NCBI RefSeq assembly: GCF_900403705.1
Contig: NZ_OUNR01000021.1
Span: forward strand, 55,001 to 119,000
DNA: 64,000 nt
Reading direction: 5' to 3'
DNA from: Nitrospira lenta
Lineage (GTDB): Bacteria; Nitrospirota; Nitrospiria; Nitrospirales; Nitrospiraceae
The notes below the pieces were generated by a model, which was not told where the DNA came from, searched no databases, and saw nothing but the letters and a program-made list of their open reading frames with translations. Both the position numbers and the translations under genes were made by a program. Shown piece after piece: positions 37,374-45,817 of this stretch (its first letter is position 1; every line of letters starts with the position of its first letter).

Positions 37374-38804
37374 ATGTATCGCCGCAACATCCAACACGTT
37401 CTCATTCCCCTGGCCGTAGGGTTGATCCTCTTCCTGGCCTATCAGCTCTATTTCAAAGCGCTGTGGGTCACCGTACCGGTTCCGCCCGCCCCCGCCGAAG
37501 CTACCGGCAAGCCGACAGCCTCTCATACGGCTGGATTGCTGGCTGAGCCGCCGCCGACCGACGAAGAGATCAAACAAGTTCGCGGGATTGATTCCACCAT
37601 CGTGCCTGCCACCGATTCCCGTCAGCTGTTGGAAACCATTCGCGACGACATTGAAAAGAAGCAGCTCCCCGCCGCTGAACAACGACTGAAGAATTTGGCC
37701 CCTTCAATCCTTGCCGATGCCAAGGCCAAACCCTATGTCGCGATTCTCTGGAACAATCTGGGGTTGGAACAGGAACGCATCGACGGGACCAAGGTGTCCG
37801 TTAAAGCGTTCAAACAAGCCGCCGCACTCGACGACACCAATCCAATCATCCAACTGAACCTCGCCCACGCCTATTGGGAACTGCGTGACCCGGCCCTCAA
37901 TCAGGACTTCCTGGCCGGTTTGATCACGCTCGCTCCGAACGAACCCTTTCCCCATCTTGCAATGGCCGATCTGCTCTACGAACAAGACCGGCTGCCTGAA
38001 GCCACCACGCACCTGACTCAGGCGACGGAACGGGCCGGCAAAGATCCGCGCGTCCAATCCTACCTCGCGACGGTGACGGAGAAAGTACGCCATACCGGCG
38101 CGGTAGAATCCCGCATGAACGCCAGAAGCAGCAGCCACTTCCTGGTGAAATACGACGGAGCAGAAGACCAACACACCTGGGCAACGGTGCTGGAAATCTT
38201 AGAGGAGGCCTATCGAGAAATCGGTCAACGGCTCGGCCATTTTCCCGCCAAGCCGATCGTAGTGGTCCTGCATACCAAAGACACCTTTCAGACCGCTACC
38301 GGCAGCCCAGCCTGGGCCGACGGCCTCTACGATCCGACGCTCGGCCGCATTCAAATCCCGACACAAGGCGCCACGACCGATACGAAGTGGCTCACCCATG
38401 TCCTGCGCCATGAGTATGTGCATGCCCTCTTACACGATCGGCTGGAAGGTCAGATCGGCTCGCTACCGGTATGGCTCAATGAGGGCCTGGCGATGCAACT
38501 GGCCGGCGATCCCTGGCCGGATCTCGACCAGGCCATGCCGAATGGTGGGTCAGTCCTGCACTTGCGCTATTTGGAAGGTGGATGGGGGCAGATGCCGCAC
38601 GACGTAGCAACGCTGGCCTACCTCGAAGCCAATTCCGCCACGCACTACCTGATCGACCGATTCGGGATGAGCCGCGTGGTCGATCTCCTCGATGCGTTTA
38701 AGGGAAAAGCCACCGTCGCAACGGCACTCCAGGATAAAATCTTTTTGACCTACGATCAGTTTCACCAACAGTGGCTGGATACGTTTCTGCAAAAACGCGG
38801 ATAG
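37374..38804 (+). CDS. TPR-containing peptidase-MA-like metalloprotein
   Basis: 476 residues. A membrane anchor at about 10-28 (LIPLAVGLILFLAYQLYF), TPR-like helices at about 80-220 and a C-terminal gluzincin domain with HEYVH (346-350) and the downstream Glu in LPVWLNEGLAMQL, as in peptidase MA family proteins. It probably faces the periplasm. Substrate unknown. It is divergent from recG, with about 160 bases between the starts. Confidence 0.82.
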   Translation: MYRRNIQHVLIPLAVGLILFLAYQLYFKALWVTVPVPPAPAEATGKPTASHTAGLLAEPPPTDEEIKQVRGIDSTIVPATDSRQLLETIRDDIEKKQLPAAEQRLKNLAPSILADAKAKPYVAILWNNLGLEQERIDGTKVSVKAFKQAAALDDTNPIIQLNLAHAYWELRDPALNQDFLAGLITLAPNEPFPHLAMADLLYEQDRLPEATTHLTQATERAGKDPRVQSYLATVTEKVRHTGAVESRMNARSSSHFLVKYDGAEDQHTWATVLEILEEAYREIGQRLGHFPAKPIVVVLHTKDTFQTATGSPAWADGLYDPTLGRIQIPTQGATTDTKWLTHVLRHEYVHALLHDRLEGQIGSLPVWLNEGLAMQLAGDPWPDLDQAMPNGGSVLHLRYLEGGWGQMPHDVATLAYLEANSATHYLIDRFGMSRVVDLLDAFKGKATVATALQDKIFLTYDQFHQQWLDTFLQKRG

Positions 38805-38816
38805 TCCCGCGAGTCC

Positions 38817-39704
38817 TTAGATCAGTTCTTCCTGAATCTGCCGCCCCATTTGCCCGGACCAAGTCGGCAACTGCAGCGCCTTCTCCTCCACGGCTTCCGA
38901 TTCAGCGACTTCCTCGGCGTCAGTCTGAGCGAACTGATCTTCCCAGAGAATATGCCGCCCCTCGTCCTCGGACATCCGAATCCTGAAATCAAAGGAGCGG
39001 CTGGCTCCTGCGTTGTCACGATCCTCGCTCACCCGCCGATCGGCGATACGATTCATCCTGGCGCGGGTGTTGCCATCCGTTGAAAATTCATCTTGCCACA
39101 CCAGCCCGCCGGTTTCAGGATCGAGCGCGCGAAGCAAGAAAGACGGTTGGGGAGACAAAACCGCCGTCTCGCGGACTCTGGTCACCGTCGCCCGCCGCGG
39201 CACCAGGGTCGAGACCAGCTGCCCCAAATCCTCCGCATCGCGGGGCGTCAGATTCAAATTCCCTTCCCATTGAAACTTTCCAGTCGTCGCATCATAGACA
39301 CGCAATACGAAATTGGAGAGGTCTGTGGCGCCTGGGCCGACCCCGCCCGCAAAAATCCGAGCCTGTGACTGCGACCCTTTCGCCGCACTCTCTTCCTTCA
39401 CATTCAATTCATAGGTGTCATCCGACAACACCTCGCCGCTCTGCGGATCATAGATCTTCACGGTGATCGTCGAGACATCCCCGACCTGATAGCCGAACCC
39501 GGCCGCCACAATCCCCGCTTTGACGGGAGCCGCCTCGGCCCACGCCAACGACGGACCGAGCATGATGCCCACGAGGCCCCAGGCCAGACTTTTTACGGAA
39601 TGCCGAAAATGGCGGGACGAGTGGAGCTTCTTCACTTGAAGCTTGGGAGACATGGCTCCGGTCATTGACTGCAGAAGACGGCTGATCCAAGAAATGATTG
39701 GCAT
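38817..39704 (-). CDS. Secreted hypothetical protein
   Basis: 295 residues with a signal region that starts late (SVKSLAWGLVGIMLGPSLAWAEAAP), so the true start may be an internal ATG near 39660. The mature part contains three similar beta units built on a VYDATTGKFQWEG/ALDPETGGLVWQD-like motif, recalling PQQ-propeller blades, but too few to close a propeller. No family assigned. Confidence 0.55.
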   Translation of the reverse strand: MPIISWISRLLQSMTGAMSPKLQVKKLHSSRHFRHSVKSLAWGLVGIMLGPSLAWAEAAPVKAGIVAAGFGYQVGDVSTITVKIYDPQSGEVLSDDTYELNVKEESAAKGSQSQARIFAGGVGPGATDLSNFVLRVYDATTGKFQWEGNLNLTPRDAEDLGQLVSTLVPRRATVTRVRETAVLSPQPSFLLRALDPETGGLVWQDEFSTDGNTRARMNRIADRRVSEDRDNAGASRSFDFRIRMSEDEGRHILWEDQFAQTDAEEVAESEAVEEKALQLPTWSGQMGRQIQEELI

Positions 39705-39777
39705 GGCCCCTCCGTGATGTTGGGGTCATTCTGCCTGCGTTGTAGTAGCCGCGTATATTCCCCACTGTGGGAGGATT

Positions 39778-39793
39778 CCCCTCGAAAGAGGGG
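39778..39793. terminator. GAAA-loop hairpin between DCC and secreted-protein genes
   Basis: CCCCTC-GAAA-GAGGGG, preceded by a second small hairpin CCCACTGTGGG, lies between the two minus-strand genes. No T-run follows, so a terminator role is uncertain. A similar CCCTCTAAAGAGGG lies near 58030. Confidence 0.35.
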
Positions 39794-39830
39794 GGCAGGA
39801 TGAGACAATGGGGCTAAGAATAGACCGCCA

Positions 39831-40241
39831 TCACGTGTGAGGAGTGACTGCGCCAAACAAGCGATACCGATGCCTGGCGATCCAACGGTAGACCCCTTCA
39901 GCCAATCTTCGCGCGATGGACCATTGCAACATCCACTGGACGAACTTCCCTCCAGGAAGGCCGTGCATCAACGGGAGAAACGCGTCAATTCCTTGCGACA
40001 CGCCGCCTGCCGGACTGATGAGATACGCCATGGATGGAGGACCGGGTCGATACTGCTCCCCTAGTGCGCGCATCGCTTGCTGACTTTCGTAGGGAATCAT
40101 CCGAAGGCCGGATTCTGGCAAGCCCATTCCGGCCCGGTCGAGTTGCTCTTTCGCTGCAACACAGAGCCGGCAGTTTCCATCGTAAATGAGCAGACAGGGC
40201 TGTTGAGGATCAAACTGGCTGACTGGCAACGGCGCTCCCAT
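39831..40241 (-). CDS. DCC-family thiol-disulfide oxidoreductase (DUF393)
   Basis: 136 residues. The motif YDGNCRLC near residue 20 is the DCC-family D-x-x-C-x-x-C type site, with LRMIPYESQ, SMAYLISPAGGV and a C-terminal YRWIARHRYRLFG also typical. Probably a cytoplasmic or membrane-associated thiol oxidoreductase. It is divergent from the small membrane protein at 40323. Confidence 0.85.
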   Translation of the reverse strand: MGAPLPVSQFDPQQPCLLIYDGNCRLCVAAKEQLDRAGMGLPESGLRMIPYESQQAMRALGEQYRPGPPSMAYLISPAGGVSQGIDAFLPLMHGLPGGKFVQWMLQWSIARRLAEGVYRWIARHRYRLFGAVTPHT

Positions 40242-40322
40242 GATGCGAGCAGGCTACCACCCAGGGATTTCTCTCATCAAGACACCGTTGTTGCCGCTGC
40301 AAGAACAGGCTATAGTGCCCGC

Positions 40323-40742
40323 GTGACACACCCGTGGGGACTACTGATCAGTTTGATCGGCTTGACCGCCGTCGGAATGGCGACCTTGTTTCTTGTCGGC
40401 CAGCCGGACCAGGCAGAGCCAAGCCGCTTCCTCGTCGGCTTTCTCATCGGCCTGCCGGTGCTCCTGCTGGTCGCAGTGCGATTGGGGTATCGATGGGCAA
40501 TGATGGCGGCTGTGATCTACGGAACCGTGGGGCTGGCACTGGACTTATCGACAATGGTTCAGCTGATTACGAAAGACCAGCCGACCGTGGCCACGCTGAC
40601 GGCCAACGGCTTCAGCGGGATTTTGAACTTCCTTGTGATTGCGTTCGGCGGGCGCGCATTCCTGACAATCTCCCAGGCGCCACCGCCTCCAGGATCCCGT
40701 CCTCCCAATCCTCCGTTCCCGGCTTCATCCGCAACACCCTAG
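40323..40742 (+). CDS. Small four-span membrane protein
   Basis: About 139 residues from a GTG at 40323 (VTHPWGLLISLIGL); the upstream open frame overlaps the divergent DCC gene. Four hydrophobic spans (LLISLIGLTAVGMATLFLV, FLVGFLIGLPVLLLVAV, AMMAAVIYGTVGLALDL, FSGILNFLVIAFGGRAFL) and a Pro-rich tail. No family recognised. The last 131 bases overlap the convergent methyltransferase gene. Confidence 0.6.
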   Translation: MTHPWGLLISLIGLTAVGMATLFLVGQPDQAEPSRFLVGFLIGLPVLLLVAVRLGYRWAMMAAVIYGTVGLALDLSTMVQLITKDQPTVATLTANGFSGILNFLVIAFGGRAFLTISQAPPPPGSRPPNPPFPASSATP

Positions 40743-41679
40743 TCGTCGCAAATCCGGCCTCCTTCAGCCAGACACTCGTCTCCTTCGCCGAATACGTATT
40801 GCCCTCTTCCGTGAAGAGCAGCATCGAGACGGCAAAGAGACTCGCTTCGGCGGGATTCAGACCTTCGCGATCGTGCAGAAACGCATCTTGAATCAGCAGG
40901 CGTCCGCCGGGATTCAACGCCGCAAGTGCGCGCTGAAAAACGGCGCGATTCGTTTTGGGCGAATAGATGTGCAGCACATTGGAATACCAGATGACATCGT
41001 AGGTGCCTGGGATCGACTCCTGCGTAAAATCGACCGGCACATAGCTGAGCCGGGACTCGGCCTTATGCGTCGCGGCAATTTCCCTGGCCACTTCAAGAGC
41101 AGCCGGTCGGTCACCGACCGCCGCCCGCAACCGCGGATTTTTGGACAGAAACGCCATGGCATAGGTGCCGGGTCCGCCGCCCAGATCGAGCAACGTCGTT
41201 GCCCCGCGCAAATCCACTTGCGCGGCAATCTTCGGCGCGGTCTCCAACGTCCGGTAGTGCATCGCCCACGTGAATCCTTGGCGATAACCCGGCTCTTCCG
41301 GCACATCTTCATCCAGCGGGCGGCCTGATCGCACAGACTCGCCCAGGCGGATCCAATCCTGCCAATGGCTCGTCATAAGTTTCAGATAGTCTTTGCGATA
41401 GGCGGCATGTCGGGCATTCAATGCCGTCGCCGCCAACCGGCTGTTTCGATAGACCTCACCGGCTTTCATGAGCAGGCCGGACATGGCCAGGTTGCGACAG
41501 AGAATCGAGAGCCCCCGCTCGCTAACGGACAGGGCCTTGGCCAATTGGGGGATCGTCCAGCGGCGCGTGCCGATCTTCGTAAAAAGATCCAACTCCAGCG
41601 CCGTGAGGAGAATACGCGGCAATCGATAGGCCGACACCGCGTCACGAAACTCATCGAAGTTGGTGATGCGCAACTTCAC
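40612..41679 (-). CDS. O-methyltransferase (COMT-like, with winged-helix dimerisation domain)
   Basis: About 355 residues from a GTG at 41679 that overlaps the previous stop (GTGA). The N-terminal winged helix (LLTALELDLFTKIGTRRWTIPQLAKALSVS) is followed by SAM motif I LLDLGGGPGTYAM and the late motif LNPGGRLLIQDAFL, as in plant-like and polyketide O-methyltransferases. Substrate unknown. The 3' end is antisense to the small membrane protein gene over 131 bases. Confidence 0.85.
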   Translation of the reverse strand: MKLRITNFDEFRDAVSAYRLPRILLTALELDLFTKIGTRRWTIPQLAKALSVSERGLSILCRNLAMSGLLMKAGEVYRNSRLAATALNARHAAYRKDYLKLMTSHWQDWIRLGESVRSGRPLDEDVPEEPGYRQGFTWAMHYRTLETAPKIAAQVDLRGATTLLDLGGGPGTYAMAFLSKNPRLRAAVGDRPAALEVAREIAATHKAESRLSYVPVDFTQESIPGTYDVIWYSNVLHIYSPKTNRAVFQRALAALNPGGRLLIQDAFLHDREGLNPAEASLFAVSMLLFTEEGNTYSAKETSVWLKEAGFATTRVLRMKPGTEDWEDGILEAVAPGRLSGMRARRTQSQGSSKSR

Positions 41680-42113
41680 GCGGCCCCGCCGATCTGCCGC
41701 AGACACCATCGCATGAGATCCTGCACCTTGGACGGATTCGAGACATCGACCGGGCGCGCAAACGTCGCCGCGACAAACTCGTCGTTCATCTCGGTCTCTT
41801 CCTCAAAACCGGACTGGAGCAACAGGGCGCGGTATTTCCCGACCGCCGGCTGAATAAAGTACTTCGCCTGCTTCGCCACTTCGTCCGTGCCGAGATCTTC
41901 CGGCGTGCCATCCGACATCAGCGCCATGACATCGTCCATCGCAATCCCGTACTGACACAAGACCGTCCCCTCCGGCTTGACCTCCAACAGCCAGCCGTCG
42001 GACCCGAGATCCATCGCCAAGGATCCGCCCGGCTCCAATTCATACAGCTGTGGAAAGGCCTGCATCAACGCCGTACGCAGCGACAACCAGGCGGACACCG
42101 TCGGATCACTCAT
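41676..42113 (-). CDS. Hypothetical protein, 145 residues
   Basis: No family firmly recognised. The pattern of acidic, aromatic-poor beta strands followed by helices (SLAMDLGSDGWLLEVKPEGTVLCQYGIAMDDVMALM) is somewhat like secretion-chaperone-type folds, but I do not assert this. It overlaps both neighbours by 4 bases (TPR gene upstream, methyltransferase downstream), so the three genes form a translationally coupled set. Confidence 0.55.
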   Translation of the reverse strand: MSDPTVSAWLSLRTALMQAFPQLYELEPGGSLAMDLGSDGWLLEVKPEGTVLCQYGIAMDDVMALMSDGTPEDLGTDEVAKQAKYFIQPAVGKYRALLLQSGFEEETEMNDEFVAATFARPVDVSNPSKVQDLMRWCLRQIGGAA

Positions 42114-42934
42114 GCATGCGACTCACGATAGGGAGGAATGGAATCGGTCTCCGCCAACCTGGCGCGGAGCCGTATCAGACGATTCGTATTCTCTTCCAGC
42201 TTGGGCAGCTGATACTTGCGGTCCATATGCACGACCAGTTCAAGCAGATCCGCCGCCTCCTGCAACCGGCCGAGATCTTCATAGCACTGCGCCAGCACAA
42301 ACCGCGCGCCGCCGGTCCGCAGCTCATCACGCGACCGTTCGGCGATGGACTGGCTGGTCTGACAACAAGCAATCGCATCGTCGTAGCGCTTCTGAAGCAG
42401 GAACGTCCGGCCGATCATCCGCCAGGCATCGGCCACGCCGCCTTGATTGCCCAGACGCCGCATCAGCACGAGCGAATGTTCGTAGTATTGAATCGCCTGA
42501 TCGAATTGTCCGTTCTCCCGCGCAACCAGCCCGAGATCCGACAGCAGCACCGCCTTGGCCGCTTCGTCATGCGTCTTCGTCAGAAGATCCAGCGATTCGA
42601 GATAGTAGGCGCGGGCACGATCCCATTCGCCGGCATCCGCGCGCAAGTTGCCTAGGTTCCCGAGCGTCGTCCCGATCCCCTTCTCGTCGCCGAGAATTTT
42701 TTGCAGCTCCAGCACTTCCTGATAGTACGTCTGCGCCGAATCCCGCCGGCCGCTCACCGCGCAGATATTCCCAAGATTCCCAAGCGTCGCGGCCATCGCG
42801 CGCTGATCCCCAGTCATCCGGTCACATTCCAGCGCCTTGGCGTAACAGGTATAGGCTTCGGTATAGAGGCCGCGCGCAAAATGCTCGTTCCCCTGGCGAT
42901 TCAATTCTTCGGATAGCCCATTTCGTAATGGCAT
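42110..42934 (-). CDS. TPR-repeat protein
   Basis: 274 residues, about six tetratricopeptide repeats with the canonical W/LG-Y-A-P spacing (GNEHFARGLYTEAYTCYAKALECD; LGNLGNLRADAGEWDRARAYYLES; YYEHSLVLMRRLGNQGGVADAW). No signal peptide; cytoplasmic scaffold. It is the first gene of the coupled set leading to the O-methyltransferase. Confidence 0.85.
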   Translation of the reverse strand: MPLRNGLSEELNRQGNEHFARGLYTEAYTCYAKALECDRMTGDQRAMAATLGNLGNICAVSGRRDSAQTYYQEVLELQKILGDEKGIGTTLGNLGNLRADAGEWDRARAYYLESLDLLTKTHDEAAKAVLLSDLGLVARENGQFDQAIQYYEHSLVLMRRLGNQGGVADAWRMIGRTFLLQKRYDDAIACCQTSQSIAERSRDELRTGGARFVLAQCYEDLGRLQEAADLLELVVHMDRKYQLPKLEENTNRLIRLRARLAETDSIPPYRESHA

Positions 42935-42946
42935 AAAAATATTCCG

Positions 42947-43540
42947 CTACTGCAGCGCCTGCTCCAGAATGGGCTTCGCGCCGGTCATGATGGAGGCGCC
43001 ATCGCCGACCAACACCGAATCGAATTGATACTTCAGCAACCGCCGCAACCCCTCTTTGGCCTTCTCGCGATCCGCATATTTTTCAGCTGGCAACATAGAG
43101 AGCGCGCCGGCCGGCTTCCCGATCAAGGCATCGCCGAGGATCAAGACGCCCTGGCGTTGCTGGATAAAGAGGGCGGACTCTCCGGGAGACTTCTGATCTT
43201 TGAGTTGGATTGCCCAAATCCCCCCGACCAACAATTCTCCATCTTTAAACGTCTTCGTCGGCTTGAGATCCATCTGCGGAGCGTCCACCTCCGGCACATG
43301 CAGCTGACAGTGGAACTCATCCTGATAACGTTTCGCTTCGCGGACATGGTCCCGATTCGTCACGATAATGTAATCGACGGGTCCGTTGCGCAATACCACC
43401 GCGCTCGCATCGCCGGTCATCGGCGGAGGGTCCACGAGAATTTTGTGCTCGCCCACCGTCAGGAAGAGCCCATTGAAATCGATCTGCTTGTCCTCAGAGA
43501 ACCAGGACCATTGCCAAATACCGGGAAGAATGTTTTTCAT
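42947..43540 (-). CDS. Metallo-beta-lactamase-fold protein with reduced metal site
   Basis: 197 residues with an MBL-fold course (GEHKILVDPPPMTGDASAVV, DYIIVTNRDHVREA, PGESALFIQQRQGVLILGDALIG). The canonical HxHxDH is reduced to TNRDHVRE, keeping Asp-His but lacking the first two His, so it probably binds one metal or none. Similar short proteins are annotated as MBL-fold hydrolases or DUF4336-like. Reaction unknown. Confidence 0.65.
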   Translation of the reverse strand: MKNILPGIWQWSWFSEDKQIDFNGLFLTVGEHKILVDPPPMTGDASAVVLRNGPVDYIIVTNRDHVREAKRYQDEFHCQLHVPEVDAPQMDLKPTKTFKDGELLVGGIWAIQLKDQKSPGESALFIQQRQGVLILGDALIGKPAGALSMLPAEKYADREKAKEGLRRLLKYQFDSVLVGDGASIMTGAKPILEQALQ

Positions 43541-43586
43541 AGTTGTGGACCGATGGCGCTTTGCCGATCACAGATGATACGAAACG

Positions 43587-43829
43587 TCACAGTGCGGCCA
43601 CGGCATCCTTTACGACTTTCGTCACCTTGGTGAGAATGCCTGCGTCATTTGGGAGATCCAGGATATCGTCTTCGGATACCGTGATGAATTTCCTGTTCGG
43701 CCCCTTGGTGAGAGAGATTAAAAACATGCTGTTCGACGGAGTGACCGGAATCACAACCTGTACGGCCCCGTCCACACCCTTAATCACATCCAAAAACTTC
43801 TGCTTCCCCGCTTCCATCTCATCCATCAA
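43587..43829 (-). CDS. Hypothetical protein, 80 residues
   Basis: A short cytoplasmic protein without recognised family. It has an alternating beta-strand core (AVQVVIPVTPSNSMFLISLTKG) flanked by helices. The frame is clean and preceded by a ribosome-site-like gggtgatg. It lies between the MBL-fold gene and the TlpA-like gene, both in the same direction. Confidence 0.5.
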   Translation of the reverse strand: MMDEMEAGKQKFLDVIKGVDGAVQVVIPVTPSNSMFLISLTKGPNRKFITVSEDDILDLPNDAGILTKVTKVVKDAVAAL

Positions 43830-43882
43830 TCATCACCCTTTTGTTCATCGGCCCCGTACCGCCATCGAATCCCGGAACAGCC

Positions 43883-44419
43883 TTACATCTTCGCGGGAGC
43901 CGCCAGCAACTTCTCAACCTCTGCGACAATTTCATTCGCTCCGGCAAGATCGATGTCCATGTTGCCCACCCGCTGCCACCGAATGACTCCGGCCTGGTCG
44001 ATCACGTAGACATTCGGGATAAATTTTCCGCCCCCATAAAGCTTATCGGTGATTTTCCCAGGATCGAGCAAATAGGGATAGGTCACTTTCACGGGAAACA
44101 CCGACAAGAACTCGCCGACGTCTTTCTTTGAATTGCCCGATGAATTGACCCCCACGACCGCCACATCTTTCCCTTTGGTGAGTTCAGATACTTTCTGCAG
44201 GTTTGATCCCTGCATCATGCAGGGGTCGCAGATATGAAACAGCCCGAGAACGATGACTTTCCCCTTATAGCTGTCCAGCGACACCGTCTCGCCGGTAATC
44301 GCCGTCAACGTAAACGACGGCGCCTTCTCCCCCACTTTGAAGAATCCGGCCGCCAGCGCCAGATGCGCCGCGAAGACCGGAACTAGTAGTGCGCCGAGCA
44401 CCCACAGAGATCGCTTCAT
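43883..44419 (-). CDS. TlpA/ResA-like thioredoxin-fold protein
   Basis: 178 residues. Sec signal MKRSLWVLGALLVPVFAAHLALA, then an AhpC/TSA-Redoxin type thioredoxin fold: APSFTLTAITGETVSLDSYKGK, active site HICDPC (C-x-x-C) and the cis-Pro loop FIPNVYVID. It probably reduces or forms disulfides in the periplasm, for example in cytochrome c maturation. A ribosome site (aaggaggctgtc) precedes the ATG. Confidence 0.88.
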   Translation of the reverse strand: MKRSLWVLGALLVPVFAAHLALAAGFFKVGEKAPSFTLTAITGETVSLDSYKGKVIVLGLFHICDPCMMQGSNLQKVSELTKGKDVAVVGVNSSGNSKKDVGEFLSVFPVKVTYPYLLDPGKITDKLYGGGKFIPNVYVIDQAGVIRWQRVGNMDIDLAGANEIVAEVEKLLAAPAKM

Positions 44420-44558
44420 GACAGCCTCCTTCGTCTTCGATTCGAATCACCGAATGCGCGATAATGGGTATCCTACCATGCAGAATTTTTCTGGAGCAAC
44501 GGCAGCCCGCAGTTCCGACGTCCCCACGACAGTCCCACGCATGGGGTGGCGGCTCAAC

Positions 44559-45815
44559 TCACCGATGGAATAGGTGACGGATCGACGCCGGAGGCGAGCA
44601 CCATCGCGAAAGCGTATGCACAGGACTCACTCCGCACGCGAGCCAGTGCAACGACCGGCGCCCGCGACACCAATCCGGCAGCGTCTGAACAATGGGATCA
44701 TGACTGCGACACAACGCAATCCCGTATCGCCACCGCGCCTTCCAATCATCCTGAAGCGTAAACAGCAACGCGCCGACATCGTGCTGATCGAGTCCCTCTC
44801 GCTGCTGCAGAAGTAGGCTTTTCGGCATACGCCGGGCCAAGCATACAACATCGGCATCGACCTCAATCAGGCTCAGGATCTGCGGAGGGATCGGTACGTC
44901 CATGACTCGATGCGCCAGCGCCAGGCCGAGCAGCAGCACCCGATAACATTTCCATTCCAGCGCAGTCGTGACCACTCGTTTCCAATTCAACCGCCGGGCA
45001 CAGATCAGTCCGGCTGCCTCCGTCACCAGGCTGAGTTGCTCCCACGCCTGATGCGCGCCGTGCACACAAAGTACGAGTACCGCTTCCTCAGGAGCCAGCC
45101 CCTTGATCGTCCGGCCGTCCAGCGAAACCGACCTGGCCCATCCCCACACCTCCGGCCGATCAATGGGAAAGATCACCCACGCAGGGTTTACCGCCCACAG
45201 CAATTCGATCTGACGCGACGTGGTGCCATGAAGGTAGACCGGCGGCCGCTCACGCGCACCGGCATCGGCGGGGGGCTCACTCGCACCTCCTCGCAGAGAA
45301 TACCCCAGTGACACCACCACGCGATGTGCAGCCTCACGTTGATTCCGGCGCACCAGCATAACCAGATCGGCGGGAGTACAGAGTGTGAAATCCCCATAGA
45401 TCATAGCGGCCAAGCCGACCCCCCGAAAAGGAAGCGCCGAAACCCCGGCCGCATGAAAGGCGCGTGACAACTGAAGCAGATCAACCGCTCCGGCTCGATT
45501 CGCGGCAGCCGCCGCCTCGACCCGTCCACGAAGCGCATCCAAATCCGCCGAAGGAACCAGGTCGGCGCACAGTTCGGTCAGCGTCCTGGCCAGCAGAGAT
45601 TCGACCCCATGGCTCTTGGCCAATTCCAGCAGTAACGGCCAGTTCAAACCGGATTGTGCGACATCGAGAATTCGTCGACGAAGAGACTCCGGTACCGCCG
45701 CCCGGGCGCACCAGATGAGAAATTGAGCCTCACGGAAACGCACCGGATTCACCCAGCCATCAGCCGCAGAAAAAGGTGTCTCCTCATTGGTCGTATGTCG
45801 GAGAGACAGTTTCAT
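44559..45815 (-). CDS. PF14907-type nucleotidyltransferase-like protein, active-site Asp missing
   Basis: 418 residues, paralogous along its length to the gene at 53909. The nucleotidyltransferase block is altered: where the paralogue has IKGATLALSAYGD...FSDLDLL, this one has FRGVGLAAMIYGDF...PADLVML. The second catalytic Asp is Val152 and the conserved Lys is Arg131. Family members transfer nucleotides and occur in lasso-peptide clusters. This copy is probably inactive or acts as a binding protein. It is the last gene of the peptide cluster, 2 bases after the second hydroxylase. Confidence 0.75.
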   Translation of the reverse strand: MKLSLRHTTNEETPFSAADGWVNPVRFREAQFLIWCARAAVPESLRRRILDVAQSGLNWPLLLELAKSHGVESLLARTLTELCADLVPSADLDALRGRVEAAAAANRAGAVDLLQLSRAFHAAGVSALPFRGVGLAAMIYGDFTLCTPADLVMLVRRNQREAAHRVVVSLGYSLRGGASEPPADAGARERPPVYLHGTTSRQIELLWAVNPAWVIFPIDRPEVWGWARSVSLDGRTIKGLAPEEAVLVLCVHGAHQAWEQLSLVTEAAGLICARRLNWKRVVTTALEWKCYRVLLLGLALAHRVMDVPIPPQILSLIEVDADVVCLARRMPKSLLLQQREGLDQHDVGALLFTLQDDWKARWRYGIALCRSHDPIVQTLPDWCRGRRSLHWLACGVSPVHTLSRWCSPPASIRHLFHR

Positions 45816-45817
45816 CG

